NCBI RefSeq assembly: GCF_000423825.1
Contig: NZ_AUIS01000006.1
Span: forward strand, 1 to 64,000
Origin: Thermithiobacillus tepidarius DSM 3134
Lineage (GTDB): Bacteria; Pseudomonadota; Gammaproteobacteria; Acidithiobacillales; Thermithiobacillaceae
DNA length: 64,000 nucleotides
Direction of reading: 5' to 3'
The notes below the pieces were generated by a model. The model did not search any database and had not been told where the DNA came from. It saw only the letters and a program-made list of their open reading frames with translations. The position numbers and the translations under genes are program-made. Shown one piece after another: positions 24,812 through 33,801 of the stretch (position 1 is its first letter; each line of letters opens with the position of its first letter).

Positions 24812-26775
24812 TGAACGACTTCGTCTACGAGGGCTTCGACGCCATCGAGCGCGCCTGGCGCGAAGGACTGACGCCCGATCCGCTGCTCTCCGTCTCCGAG
24901 TGGGCCGACCGGCACCGGATGCTTTCCAGCAAGGCCTCGGCCGAGCCGGGCCGCTGGCGCACCAGCCGCACGCCTTACCTCAAGGCGATCATGGACTGCC
25001 TGTCGCCGACCTCGCCGGTCGAGCGCGTGGTGTTCATGAAAGGCGCACAGGTGGGCGCCACGGAAACCGGCTCGAACTGGATCGGCTACGTCATCCACCA
25101 CGCGCCCGGTCCGATGATGGCGGTGTGGCCCACCGTGGAGATGGCCAAGCGCAACTCCAAGCAGCGCATCGACCCGCTGATCGAAGAGTCGCCGGTGCTC
25201 TCCGAGCTGATCGCCCCGGCACGCTCGCGCGACTCGGGCAACACCATCCTCGCCAAGGAGTTCCGCGGCGGCGTGCTGGTGATGACCGGCGCGAATAGCG
25301 CCGTGGGCCTACGCTCGATGCCGGTGCGGTATCTCTTCCTCGACGAAGTGGACGGCTACCCGCTCGACGTCGAGGGCGAAGGGGATGCGATCTCGCTCGC
25401 CGAGGCGCGCACGCGCACCTTCGCGCGGCGCAAGATCTTCATCGTCTCGACACCGACCAGCGCCGGGGCGAGCGCCGTCGAGCGCGAGTACGAGGCATCC
25501 GACCAGCGCCGCTACTTCGTGCCGTGCCCGCACTGCTCCCACCGCCACTGGCTGCGCTTCGAGCAGCTGCGTTGGGAGAGGGGCCGGCCGGAGACGGCGG
25601 CCTATGTGTGCGAGTCTTGCGACCAGCCGATCGCCGAGCATCACAAGACCTGGATGCTGGAGCACGGCGAGTGGCGCGCGATGGCGCCGGAGAACGGCAT
25701 CAAGACGGCGGGCTTCCATCTTTCGTCGCTCTACAGCCCGGTAGGCTGGCGCTCCTGGCGCGACATCGCGAGCGCGTGGGAGAGCGCGGTCAGCAAGGAG
25801 TCCGGCTCGGCTGCCGCGATCAAGACCTTCAAGAACACCGAGCTCGGCGAGACCTGGGTCGAGGAAGGCGAAGCGCCCGACTGGCAGCGCCTGATCGAGC
25901 GGCGGGAGGACTATCCGCTTGGCACCGTCCCCATGGGCGGCCTGTTGCTGGTGGGCGGCGCCGACGTGCAGAAGGATCGCATCGAGTCCTCGATCTGGGC
26001 CTTCGGGCGCGGCAAGGCGTCCTGGCTCGTCGAGCACCGCGTGCTGATGGGCGACACCGCGCGGGATGCGGTATGGAAGCAGCTGTCCGAGCTGATCGAC
26101 GAGACCTGGACGCACGAATCCGGCAACCAGGTTCCGCTGGCGCGCTTCGCGCTCGACACCGGCTTCGCCACCCAGGAGGCCTACGCCTTCGTGCGTGCCG
26201 TGCGTGACACGCGCCTGATGGCGATCAAGGGCGTCCCGCGCGGCGCGGCCCTGATCGGCACGCCCACCGCCGTCGATGTGTCGCAGGGCGGCAAGAAGCT
26301 GCGCCGGGGCATCAAGGTGTACTCGGTCGCGGTGGGGCTCGCCAAGCTCGAGTTCTACAACAACCTGCGCAAGAGTGCGGATGTGGCCGACGACGGCACA
26401 ACGCCGATCTACCCGGCGGGCTTCGTCCATCTGCCCAAGGTCGACGCCGAGTACGTCCAGCAGCTCTGCGCCGAGCAGCTGATCACCCGCCGTGACCGCA
26501 ACGGCTTTCCGGTGCGCGAGTGGCAGAAGCTGCGCGAGCGCAACGAGGCGCTGGACTGCTACGTGTACGCCCGCGCCGCCGCGGCAGCGAGCGGTCTCGA
26601 CCGCTTCGAGGAGCGCCACTGGCGCGAGCTGGAAAGACAACTGGGCATCGCCGCACCGCCCGAGCAGGACGAACACACCGTAATCACAGAAGACGCCCCC
26701 GACTCCGGGGGCGTCGTCGTTTCGGGCCGACGCGTCCGGCGCCGGTCCGTCGTCAAGAGTCGTTGGATGAGCTGA
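24811..26775 (+). CDS. Terminase large subunit, GpA family
   Basis: 654 aa, full length. Lambda GpA-type packaging ATPase-nuclease: MKGAQVGATETGSNW (Walker A variant about 75-89), VRYLFLDEVDGYP (Walker B about 171-183), a STPTSAG motif, a zinc pair CPHC...CESC (about 240-270), then the nuclease part with DVQKDRIESSIWAFG and ARFALDTGFATQEAY. It cuts cos and pumps DNA into the prohead, so the phage is expected to have cohesive ends. Confidence 0.92.
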   Translation: MNDFVYEGFDAIERAWREGLTPDPLLSVSEWADRHRMLSSKASAEPGRWRTSRTPYLKAIMDCLSPTSPVERVVFMKGAQVGATETGSNWIGYVIHHAPGPMMAVWPTVEMAKRNSKQRIDPLIEESPVLSELIAPARSRDSGNTILAKEFRGGVLVMTGANSAVGLRSMPVRYLFLDEVDGYPLDVEGEGDAISLAEARTRTFARRKIFIVSTPTSAGASAVEREYEASDQRRYFVPCPHCSHRHWLRFEQLRWERGRPETAAYVCESCDQPIAEHHKTWMLEHGEWRAMAPENGIKTAGFHLSSLYSPVGWRSWRDIASAWESAVSKESGSAAAIKTFKNTELGETWVEEGEAPDWQRLIERREDYPLGTVPMGGLLLVGGADVQKDRIESSIWAFGRGKASWLVEHRVLMGDTARDAVWKQLSELIDETWTHESGNQVPLARFALDTGFATQEAYAFVRAVRDTRLMAIKGVPRGAALIGTPTAVDVSQGGKKLRRGIKVYSVAVGLAKLEFYNNLRKSADVADDGTTPIYPAGFVHLPKVDAEYVQQLCAEQLITRRDRNGFPVREWQKLRERNEALDCYVYARAAAAASGLDRFEERHWRELERQLGIAAPPEQDEHTVITEDAPDSGGVVVSGRRVRRRSVVKSRWMS

Positions 26776-26777
26776 AG

Positions 26778-27227
26778 ATGATGTCGGAAGGCACCTACCG
26801 CAACCCGACCACCGGTCGAGACGAAATCCGCTGCATCCGTTGCGATGCGTCGGGACACCTGATGGGCGTACCGGCCCTCGCTTCCGCCTTCGCGGTGGGA
26901 GCCCTGTCCGCCAATGGCTCCGTCACCACCGACGCGGTCGATCTGGGTGAGGAGCACGGCTACACATTGCTGCTGGCTCGTAAGAGCGGCGTCGCCTCGA
27001 AGCAGGAAGCGATGGAGATCCAGAGCTCGATCGACGGCGTGCGTTGGCTGCCGGCGGCGGGCATCTATCCGGACGAGAACGTGGCCTGGCACAAGCCGCC
27101 GAACGGCAGCGACTCCTTCACCGTCCAGGGCCGTCCCATCGGACGCTTCGTCCGCATCGTGTTTCAGAACGGCAATACGGCCCAGACCGAGCTGGTGCTC
27201 GAGCTGGCCGGTTTGGCGGGTGTCTGA
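26778..27227 (+). CDS. Phage structural-region protein, unknown
   Basis: 149 aa. RDEIRCIRCDASG with two cysteines, then a beta-sandwich-like stretch (LGEEHGYTLLLARKSG; MEIQSSIDGVRWLPAAG; RFVRIVFQNGNTAQTELVLELAG) that reads like a discoidin or carbohydrate-binding-like fold. It lies between terminase and gpW, an unusual spot for such a fold. Start ATG 26778 or 26781. Confidence 0.55.
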   Translation: MMSEGTYRNPTTGRDEIRCIRCDASGHLMGVPALASAFAVGALSANGSVTTDAVDLGEEHGYTLLLARKSGVASKQEAMEIQSSIDGVRWLPAAGIYPDENVAWHKPPNGSDSFTVQGRPIGRFVRIVFQNGNTAQTELVLELAGLAGV

Positions 27228-27229
27228 CC

Positions 27230-27436
27230 ATGGCCTACACAGCGGCCGATCGCGAGGCGCTGGAGCGGGCATTGGCGCGCGGCGAGCGGCGCGTCACCTT
27301 CGGCGACAAGACGGTGGAGTACCGCTCGGTGGACGAGTTGCGCGCGGCGCTGCGCGAGGTCGATGCGGCGCTCGCCCGCGAGGCGGGCCGACCCAAGCTG
27401 CGCCAGATCCGGGTCACCACGGGCAAGGGGCTTTGA
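27230..27436 (+). CDS. gpW-like head-tail joining protein
   Basis: 68 aa, the exact length of lambda gpW, and in the lambda position between terminase and portal. MAYTAADREALERALARG, VTFGDKTVEYRSVDELRAAL and the basic C-terminus GRPKLRQIRVTTGKGL follow the family pattern. It stabilises packaged DNA and forms the tail attachment site. Its stop overlaps the portal ATG. Confidence 0.8.
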   Translation: MAYTAADREALERALARGERRVTFGDKTVEYRSVDELRAALREVDAALAREAGRPKLRQIRVTTGKGL

Positions 27437-28926
27437 TGGGCTTCTGGAGCCGCATCAAGCTCGCCTTCGGCACGACCCCCACCTACGACGGGGTGGGCTC
27501 CGGGCGCCGCGCGCTCGCCTGGATGCCGGGCAACCCCGGCGCGGTGGCCGCGCTGCTCACGACGCAGACGGAGCTGCGCGCCAAGAGCCGCGACCTGGTG
27601 CGCCGCAACGCCTGGGCGGCCGCCGGCATCGAGGCCTTCGTGGCCAACGCCATCGGCACCGGTATCAAGCCGCAGTCGATGGTCGAAGAGCCGGGCCTGC
27701 GCGAGACGATCCAGGCTCTCTGGCGCGACTGGACCGAGGAGGCCGATGCCCAGGGGCTCACCGACTTCTACGGTCTGCAGGCCCTGGCCTGCCGCGCCAT
27801 GCTCGAAGGCGGCGAGGCACTGGTGCGGCTGCGCTACCGGCGACCGGAGGACGGGCTGGCGGTGGCGCTCCAGGTCCAGGTACTGGAGCCCGAGCACCTG
27901 CCGGTGACGCTCAATCGCCTTGCCGACAACGGCAACGTGATCCGCGCCGGCATCGAGTTCGACCGGCTCGGGCGGCGTGTGGCCTACCACCTGTACCGCT
28001 CGCACCCGGAGGACGGACTGCTCGCGCCCATGTCCGGCGGCGGCGGCATGGAGACGGTGCGCGTGCCCGCCGCCGAGATCGTGCATCTGTTCCGGCCCTT
28101 GCGTCCCGGGCAGATCCGCGGCGAGCCCTGGCTCGCGCGGGCCTTGGTGAAGCTCAACGAGCTCGATCAGTACGACGACGCGGAACTGGTACGCAAGAAG
28201 ACCGCCGCCATGTTCGCCGGCTTCGTCACCCGCGACCAGCCGGAGGATGCCCTGATGGGCGAAGGGCCGGCCGATGCCTCGGGCGTGGCCCTGGCGGGGC
28301 TGGAACCGGGCACCCTGCAGATCCTCGAACCGGGCGAGGACGTGAAGTTCTCCCAGCCGGCCGACGTGGGCGGCTCCTACGCCGAGTTCATGCGCCAGCA
28401 GTTTCGCGCCGTGGCCGCCGCGATGGGTGTCACCTACGAGCAGCTCACGGGCGATCTCACCCAGGTGAACTACTCCTCCATCCGCGCGGGGCTGCTGGAG
28501 TTTCGCCGCCGCTGCGAGGCGATCCAGCACGGCGTCATCGTCCACCAGCTTTGCCGCCCGGTGTGGCGCGCGTGGATGGCGCAGGCGGTGCTGGAGGGAC
28601 GGCTCGAGCTCCCCGGTTTCGTCCGGGACGCCGCGCGGCGCCGCGCCTGGCTCGCCTGCAAGTGGATTCCCCAGGGCTGGCAGTGGGTCGATCCGCAGAA
28701 GGAGTTCAACGCCATGCTCACTGCGATCCGGGCGGGACTGCTGTCGCGCTCGGAGGCGGTCTCCTCCTTCGGCTACGACGCCGAAGACGTGGATCGGGAG
28801 ATCGCCGCCGACAACGCCCGCGCCGATGCGCTCGGCCTCGTCTTCGATTCCGACCCGCGCCACGACCGCAACCCACCCGCGGCGGCGTCCGACCCGGCGC
28901 CGCCGCAAGACATCCAGGACCTCTGA
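27436..28926 (+). CDS. Portal protein, lambda family
   Basis: 496 aa. Lambda-type portal signatures: LRAKSRDLVRRNAWAAAGIEAF, GTGIKPQS, ILEPGEDVKFSQPADVGGSYAEF, and VAAAMGVTYEQLTGDLTQVNYSSIRAG in the C-terminal half. Forms the dodecameric vertex through which DNA is packed. Start ATG overlaps the gpW stop. Confidence 0.92.
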   Translation: MGFWSRIKLAFGTTPTYDGVGSGRRALAWMPGNPGAVAALLTTQTELRAKSRDLVRRNAWAAAGIEAFVANAIGTGIKPQSMVEEPGLRETIQALWRDWTEEADAQGLTDFYGLQALACRAMLEGGEALVRLRYRRPEDGLAVALQVQVLEPEHLPVTLNRLADNGNVIRAGIEFDRLGRRVAYHLYRSHPEDGLLAPMSGGGGMETVRVPAAEIVHLFRPLRPGQIRGEPWLARALVKLNELDQYDDAELVRKKTAAMFAGFVTRDQPEDALMGEGPADASGVALAGLEPGTLQILEPGEDVKFSQPADVGGSYAEFMRQQFRAVAAAMGVTYEQLTGDLTQVNYSSIRAGLLEFRRRCEAIQHGVIVHQLCRPVWRAWMAQAVLEGRLELPGFVRDAARRRAWLACKWIPQGWQWVDPQKEFNAMLTAIRAGLLSRSEAVSSFGYDAEDVDREIAADNARADALGLVFDSDPRHDRNPPAAASDPAPPQDIQDL

Positions 28927-28927
28927 C

Positions 28928-30169
28928 ATGCAGCTCGTACACCTGGCGTCCCGTCTCTACGGGACGCCGCTTCTCATCGCGCGTTCGAAGCTTGACGTGA
29001 TCCTCTCCGTGCTCGGTCCCCGCATCGGTCTGCCCGACCTGGAAGCCGCCGTACCGGCGGTGATGCCCGTAAGCCCGGAGGTAGCGGCACCGCCCGGCAT
29101 CGCCGTGATCCCGATCCACGGCACGCTGGTGCGCCGCACCCTGGGCCTCGAGGCCGCCTCCGGCCTTCTGAGCTACGGCGAGATCGGCGCCCGTCTGGAT
29201 GCTGTGCTGGCCGACCCTGCCGTGTCCGGCATCCTGCTCGACGTGGACTCCCCAGGCGGCGAGGCGGGCGGTGTGTTCGAGCTCGCCGAGCGCATCCGCG
29301 CGGCCGACGCCGTGAAACCGGTCTGGGCGATCGCCGCCGACTCCGCCTTCTCGGCCGCCTACGCCATCGCCTGCGCCGCCTCGCATCTCGCCGTCACGCG
29401 CACCGGCGGTGTGGGCTCGGTCGGGGTCATCGCCATGCACGTCGACCAGTCGGTCCGCGACGCCCAGCAGGGCTACCGCTACACGGCGATCACCGCCGGC
29501 CGGCACAAGAACGACTTCTCGCCCCACGAGCCGCTCGACCGGGAGGCTTTGGTGCGCCTCCAGGCGGAGGTGGATCGCCTCTACGGCCTGTTCGTCGGGC
29601 ATGTGGCCGCGATGCGCGGGCTGGACCCCGACGCCGTGCGCGCCACCGAGGCCGGGCTCTTCTTCGGCGAGCAGGCGATAGGCAGCGGGCTCGCCGACGC
29701 CGTGGCGAGCCGCGACCAGCTGCTCGCCGTCTTCGCGAGCTTCTTGAACACGCAGGGCCGTTCGCGGAACCCGGCCCCCCGCACCCGTCCCGGTTCCGCC
29801 TACGCCAAACAGGAGAACGACCCGATGCGATCCCCCGATCCGACCCCCGACGTCCCCGAGACGACCCTCATCGCCGCTGCTGCCTCCGCGGCGCCCGCGC
29901 CCGAGACGCCCACCACCACAGTGGCGGACCGGCGCGAGGCCGTGGCCATCGCCGAGCTGTGCCAGCTCGGCGGCTGCCCGGAGCGCACCGCCGAGTTCCT
30001 GGCCGCAGGACTCTCGGAAACCGATGTCCGCCGCGCGCTGCTCGCCGCCCGCACCCAAAGCCCCGAGATCGGTTCGGCGATCCATCCGGATGCGCACGCC
30101 GCGCACCGCGCTTCCCCCGAACACAACCCGCTGATCAAGGCGGTCAAGCACCTCACCGGAAAGGAGTGA
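28928..30169 (+). CDS. S49 family head maturation protease with scaffold-like tail
   Basis: 413 aa. Residues about 55-270 are a ClpP-fold S49 peptidase: ILLDVDSPGGEAGG (oxyanion region), DSAFSAAYAIACAA with the nucleophile Ser, and TAGRHKNDFSP with the general-base Lys. The C-terminal 130 residues are Ala/Pro-rich and helical and probably act as scaffold, as in lambda C/Nu3. Cuts the scaffold during prohead maturation. Confidence 0.88.
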   Translation: MQLVHLASRLYGTPLLIARSKLDVILSVLGPRIGLPDLEAAVPAVMPVSPEVAAPPGIAVIPIHGTLVRRTLGLEAASGLLSYGEIGARLDAVLADPAVSGILLDVDSPGGEAGGVFELAERIRAADAVKPVWAIAADSAFSAAYAIACAASHLAVTRTGGVGSVGVIAMHVDQSVRDAQQGYRYTAITAGRHKNDFSPHEPLDREALVRLQAEVDRLYGLFVGHVAAMRGLDPDAVRATEAGLFFGEQAIGSGLADAVASRDQLLAVFASFLNTQGRSRNPAPRTRPGSAYAKQENDPMRSPDPTPDVPETTLIAAAASAAPAPETPTTTVADRREAVAIAELCQLGGCPERTAEFLAAGLSETDVRRALLAARTQSPEIGSAIHPDAHAAHRASPEHNPLIKAVKHLTGKE

Positions 30170-30172
30170 ACC

Positions 30173-30547
30173 ATGCCGACCCTAGTTGAACCGATGAATC
30201 TGGGCGACCTGTTGAAGTACGAGGCGCCCAACCTGTACTCGCGCGACCCGGCCACGGTCGCCGCCGGCCAGAACCTCCTCCTGGGCAGCGTCGTCGGCCG
30301 CGAGACCGCCACAAACAAGCTGAAGGCGCTCGACCCGGCCGCCACCGACGGCACCGAGCTGCCCGCCGGCGTGCTGATCGTCGACGCCGACGCCACCGCC
30401 GCCGACCTCGATGCGGTCATCGTCGCGCGCCACGCCATCGTCGCCCGCCACGCGCTCGTGTGGCCTGCCGGCATCACGCCCGCGCAGCAATCCGCAGCCA
30501 TCGCCGCCCTCGAAGCGCGCGGCATCCTCGTTCGTGAAGGAGCCTGA
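30173..30547 (+). CDS. Head decoration protein, lambda gpD type
   Basis: 124 aa between protease and major capsid protein, the gpD position. The central fold VAAGQNLLLGSVVGRET, ELPAGVLIVDADATAADLDAVIVARHA and VWPAGITPAQQSAAIAAL fits the gpD trimer family, which clamps the expanded capsid. Confidence 0.85.
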   Translation: MPTLVEPMNLGDLLKYEAPNLYSRDPATVAAGQNLLLGSVVGRETATNKLKALDPAATDGTELPAGVLIVDADATAADLDAVIVARHAIVARHALVWPAGITPAQQSAAIAALEARGILVREGA

Positions 30548-30549
30548 CC

Positions 30550-31554
30550 ATGCAGAATCCCTTTTCCAATCCCGCCTTCTCGATGGCGAGCCTCACCGCC
30601 GCCATCAACCTGATCCCCAACCGCTACGGGCGGTTGGAGACCCTAGACCTGTTCCCCATCAAGCCGGTGCGTACCCGCCAGGTCGTGGTGGAGGAGATGC
30701 ACGGCGTGCTGAACCTGCTGCCGACCCTGCCGCCCGGCTCGCCCGGCACCGTGGGCAAGCGCGGCAAGCGGGCGATGCGCGCCTTCGTCGTGCCCCACAT
30801 CCCGCACGACGACGTGGTGCTGCCCGAGGAGGTCCAGGGCATCCGCAGCTTCGGGCAGGAAACCGAGACCGAGAGCGTGGCCGGCGTGCTCGCCCGCCAC
30901 CTGGAGACCATGCGCAACAAGCACGCCATCACCCTGGAGCACCTGCGCATGGGGGCGCTGAAGGGCGAGATCCTCGATGCCGATGCCACGCCGCTGGTCA
31001 ATCTCTACACCGAGTTCGGCATCACCCCCAAGACCGTGAACTTCGTCCTCGGCAACGCCAACACCAACGTCAAGGGCAAGTGCGCCGAGGTCCTGCGCCA
31101 CATCGAGGACAACCTCTCGGGCGAGTTCTCGACCGGGGTGCACTGCCTGTGCTCGCCCGAGTTCTTCGACGCGCTGACCGGCCATGCCAAGGTCGAGGAG
31201 GCATACAAGAACTGGCAGCAGGGCGCGGTGCTGATCAACGACATGCGCCGCGGCTTCACCTTCGGCGGCATCACCTTCGAGGAGTACCGTGGCCAGGCGA
31301 GCGACGCCTCCGGCACCACCCGGCGCTTCATCGCGGCGGGCGAGGCCCACTGCTTCCCGCTCGGCACCGTCGACACCTTCGCCACCTACGTCGCCCCCGC
31401 CGACTTCAACGAGACGGTCAACACCCTGGGCCTGCCGCTCTACGCCAAGCAGGAGCCGCGCAAGTTCGACCGCGGCACCGACCTGCACACCCAGAGCAAC
31501 CCGCTGCCCATGTGCCACCGGCCCGGCGTGCTGGTGAAGCTGACGGCAGCGTGA
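30550..31554 (+). CDS. Major capsid protein, lambda gpE type
   Basis: 334 aa, normal length for the gpE family. MASLTAAINLIPNRYGRL, HIPHDDVVLPEEVQGIR, ITLEHLRMGALKGEILDADG-like segment (GALKGEILDADATPLVNLY) and the C-terminal GVLVKLTAA are characteristic. Forms the HK97-fold shell. Its stop overlaps the next ATG. Confidence 0.92.
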   Translation: MQNPFSNPAFSMASLTAAINLIPNRYGRLETLDLFPIKPVRTRQVVVEEMHGVLNLLPTLPPGSPGTVGKRGKRAMRAFVVPHIPHDDVVLPEEVQGIRSFGQETETESVAGVLARHLETMRNKHAITLEHLRMGALKGEILDADATPLVNLYTEFGITPKTVNFVLGNANTNVKGKCAEVLRHIEDNLSGEFSTGVHCLCSPEFFDALTGHAKVEEAYKNWQQGAVLINDMRRGFTFGGITFEEYRGQASDASGTTRRFIAAGEAHCFPLGTVDTFATYVAPADFNETVNTLGLPLYAKQEPRKFDRGTDLHTQSNPLPMCHRPGVLVKLTAA

Positions 31555-31835
31555 TGGCGCAGGTGACGGATCTCTACGAGGCTGCCGGCCGCGCCGGGCT
31601 GCTCACCGACGTCGTGGTGGGCTCGCTCACGGTGCAGTGCGTCTTCAGCGCTCCGGACGAGCTGGCGCTCGACGGGCTCGCCCTGAACCGCGACTACCAC
31701 CTCGAGTACCCGAGCGCCTGGCTCACCCTCGCCGCCGGCGACACGGTGGAGATCGCGGGAAGCCCGTATCGGGTGCGCGAGGTCCGCCAGCTGCGCGACG
31801 GCTCCGAGATGCAGGCCAAGCTGACCCGGCTATGA
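31554..31835 (+). CDS. Head-tail joining protein (gpFII-like position)
   Basis: 93 aa. Beta-rich, with LTVQCVFSAPDELALDGL, LEYPSAWLTLAAGDTVEIAG and YRVREVRQLRDGSEMQAKL; the last part matches phage head-tail joining proteins of the lambda FII type. Overlaps both neighbours. Confidence 0.7.
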   Translation: MAQVTDLYEAAGRAGLLTDVVVGSLTVQCVFSAPDELALDGLALNRDYHLEYPSAWLTLAAGDTVEIAGSPYRVREVRQLRDGSEMQAKLTRL

Positions 31836-32260
31836 CGCCCTCCGTCCGCGAGCGCCTGGTCCGGGCGGTCGTGGCGCGCATCGGTCCCGCGATCGCACCG
31901 ACGCCGCTGCATCGCCAGCCGACCGTGCCGCTCCCGCGCGAGGCGAGCCCCGCGCTCCTGCTGTTCATCGAAGGCGATCAGGTCCTCGCGCAGGCGAACG
32001 ACCGGTGTGAGCGCGCCCTGACGCTGAGGCTCGTCGCGCTCGCGCGCGAAGACGACGCCTTCGACGTGGCCGACGCGCTCATCGTCGCGGCGCACGGCGC
32101 GCTCATGGCCGAGCCGAGCCTCGGCAGGCTGGCCTTGGGCGTGCGCGAGATCGACTGCGAGTGGGACGCGGAGGACGCCGACAGCCAAGCCCTGGCCGTG
32201 CCCGCGCGCTACGAGATCCGCTACCGCACCCTGGCCTCCGACCTCACCCAAAATGGATAG
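31832..32260 (+). CDS. Tail terminator-like protein (gpU/gpZ region)
   Basis: 142 aa, ATGA overlap upstream. VRERLVRAVVARIGPAIAP, PALLLFIEGDQVL and the C-terminal VREIDCEWDAEDADSQALAVPARYEIRYRT, which resembles tail terminators in beta-strand order and position. Would cap the tail tube and join it to the head. Confidence 0.6.
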   Translation: MTPSVRERLVRAVVARIGPAIAPTPLHRQPTVPLPREASPALLLFIEGDQVLAQANDRCERALTLRLVALAREDDAFDVADALIVAAHGALMAEPSLGRLALGVREIDCEWDAEDADSQALAVPARYEIRYRTLASDLTQNG

Positions 32261-32265
32261 TCACC

Positions 32266-32433
32266 ATGCACATCGAACTCATCGAACCGCACACCCACGC
32301 CGGCCGACTCCACGCCCCCGGCGAGATCCTCGATCTCGACGAGGCAGCCGCCCAATGGCTGATCGAGCGCGGAGCCGCGCGGCCGGCCGACCCTCAACCC
32401 CAGACCCCGATCAAGACCCGTAAAGGAGACTGA
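32266..32433 (+). CDS. Small tail-region protein (DUF7210-like)
   Basis: 55 aa. A single module, HAPGEILDLDEAAAQWLIERGAA, as in short phage proteins that precede the tail tube gene. Function unknown, possibly assembly. GGATAG-type weak ribosome site. Confidence 0.55.
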   Translation: MHIELIEPHTHAGRLHAPGEILDLDEAAAQWLIERGAARPADPQPQTPIKTRKGD

Positions 32434-32435
32434 CC

Positions 32436-33188
32436 ATGCCTTACTTTTCCGGACAGGGGCGCGTCTACATCGGCGCCCGCGACGCACTCGGCAACCCGCA
32501 GGGCCTGGCCTACGTGGGCAACGTGCCCGAGCTCAAGGTCTCCCTCTCGGTGGAGACCCTGGAGCACCAGGAGTCGGTGAGCGGCCAGCGCCTCACCGAT
32601 CTGCAGCTCATCAAGACCAAGAAGGGCGAGTTCGCCTGCACCCTGGAGGAGCTCATCGCGACCAACCTGGCGCTCGCCCTCTACGGCGCCACCACCGCCC
32701 AGACCCCGGGCACGGTCACCGCCGAGGCGCTGCCGAACCCGGTCACCCCCGGCAGCCTCTACCTGCTCGCCAAGCAGGACGTCTCGTCGGTGGTGGTGAA
32801 GGACTCCAGCGCCACCCCCAAGACCCTGCCGGCCGCGCAGTACTCGGTGAATGCCAAGCACGGCTCGCTGGTGATCCTCGACGCCACCACCGGCGGACCC
32901 TACGTCGAGCCCTTCAAGGTCGACTACGCCTACGGCACGGCCTCGGTCACCGCGATGTTCACCCAGCCGCTGCCCGAGCGCTGGGTGCGCTTCGAGGGGC
33001 TCAACACCGCCGACGGCAACCGCGAGGTGGTGATCGACCTCTACCGCGTGGCCATCAACCCGGCCAAGGAGCTCTCGGTCATCACCGACGAGTTGCTGAA
33101 GTTCGAGCTCTCGGGCCAGGTGCTCGCGGACACGCTCAAGCCCGCCGCCGGCGACCTCGGCCAGTTCGGCCGCATCGTGCTGCTGTGA
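32436..33188 (+). CDS. Major tail tube protein
   Basis: 250 aa. PYFSGQGRVYIGARDALGNP at the start and VRFEGLNTADGNREVVIDLYRVAINPAKEL near the end are typical of siphophage tube proteins; the region between (LAKQDVSSVVVKDSSATP) looks like an inserted loop domain. AAAGGAG ribosome site. Polymerises into the tail tube around the tape measure. Confidence 0.8.
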   Translation: MPYFSGQGRVYIGARDALGNPQGLAYVGNVPELKVSLSVETLEHQESVSGQRLTDLQLIKTKKGEFACTLEELIATNLALALYGATTAQTPGTVTAEALPNPVTPGSLYLLAKQDVSSVVVKDSSATPKTLPAAQYSVNAKHGSLVILDATTGGPYVEPFKVDYAYGTASVTAMFTQPLPERWVRFEGLNTADGNREVVIDLYRVAINPAKELSVITDELLKFELSGQVLADTLKPAAGDLGQFGRIVLL

Positions 33189-33199
33189 GGGGGATGACG

Positions 33200-33589
33200 A
33201 TGAGTACTTCCGATCTGGATGTTCTCGTGCCGCAGCCTCAAGTCGTGGAACTGGCCGGCCAACGCCTCGCGATCAGCCCGCTGGTGCTCGGCGAGCTGCC
33301 GGCGATGCTCAAGGCCGTGCAGCCCTTCGCGCAACGACTGGCGGGCGAGCCGGACTGGCTCGCCTTGCTCTCGGACCACGGCGATGCCTTGCTCACCGGG
33401 TTGGCGATCGCCAGTCGCCAACCGCGCGAGTGGGTGGACGCGCTGGCTCTCGACGATGCCATCACCCTGGCGGCGACCGTGTTCGAGGTGAACGCGGATT
33501 TTTTCGTGCGCCGGATCGCGCCGAAAGTCGGCGATCTGGCGCAGCGTCTGAACGGCCGTCTGGCTGGGCTGACGCCATCGCCCGCCTGA
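33200..33589 (+). CDS. Tail assembly chaperone (lambda gpG analogue)
   Basis: 129 aa, between tube and tape measure genes as lambda G. VELAGQRLAISPLVLGELPAMLKAVQPF is a common start for such chaperones. A T TTT TTC heptamer at 33499-33505 is in the right phase for -1 frameshifting and a long open frame without start codon continues in the -1 frame to 33801, so a G-T-like fusion is expected. ATG 33200 has a GAGGGGG site; ATG 33194 is also in frame. Confidence 0.75.
   Translation: MSTSDLDVLVPQPQVVELAGQRLAISPLVLGELPAMLKAVQPFAQRLAGEPDWLALLSDHGDALLTGLAIASRQPREWVDALALDDAITLAATVFEVNADFFVRRIAPKVGDLAQRLNGRLAGLTPSPA
33499..33505 (+). promoter_or_regulatory. Putative -1 ribosomal frameshift heptamer
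   Basis: The codons GAT TTT TTC contain T TTT TTC, a canonical X XXY YYZ slippery sequence, in the gene for the tail chaperone. Slippage by one base leads into the frame ending at 33801. Confidence 0.5.
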
Positions 33590-33801
33590 TTCGAGGCGGT
33601 CACCGCTACCCGGACATCCTCGGCTACACGTTGGGCCAGCTGAACGCCTTCCTCGCCGCCGATCGCCGCCTCGAACACGAACGGCTCGCCACCCGGCTTG
33701 CCGTCATGACCGCTGCCGCCCAGGGCAGTCGCGACGGCATCCGTGAGCTCCAGGCCGAACTCCATCGGGGCATGCGTGATGAAGATCGATCTGGTCGCTG
33801 A
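33505..33801 (+). CDS. -1 frame extension of the tail chaperone (gpT analogue)
   Basis: No ATG, GTG or TTG with a ribosome site opens this frame, yet its second half is clearly protein-like: WADAIARLIRGGHRYPDILG, YTLGQLNAFLAADRRLE, a helix pattern seen in T-like tail chaperone extensions that recruit the tape measure. Fusion through the slippery site would give about 200 aa. If slippage occurs nearer the gpG stop instead, the first 20 residues here would not be made. It overlaps the next gene by 23 bases. Confidence 0.5.
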   Translation, partial: RAPDRAESRRSGAASERPSGWADAIARLIRGGHRYPDILGYTLGQLNAFLAADRRLEHERLATRLAVMTAAAQGSRDGIRELQAELHRGMRDEDRSGR

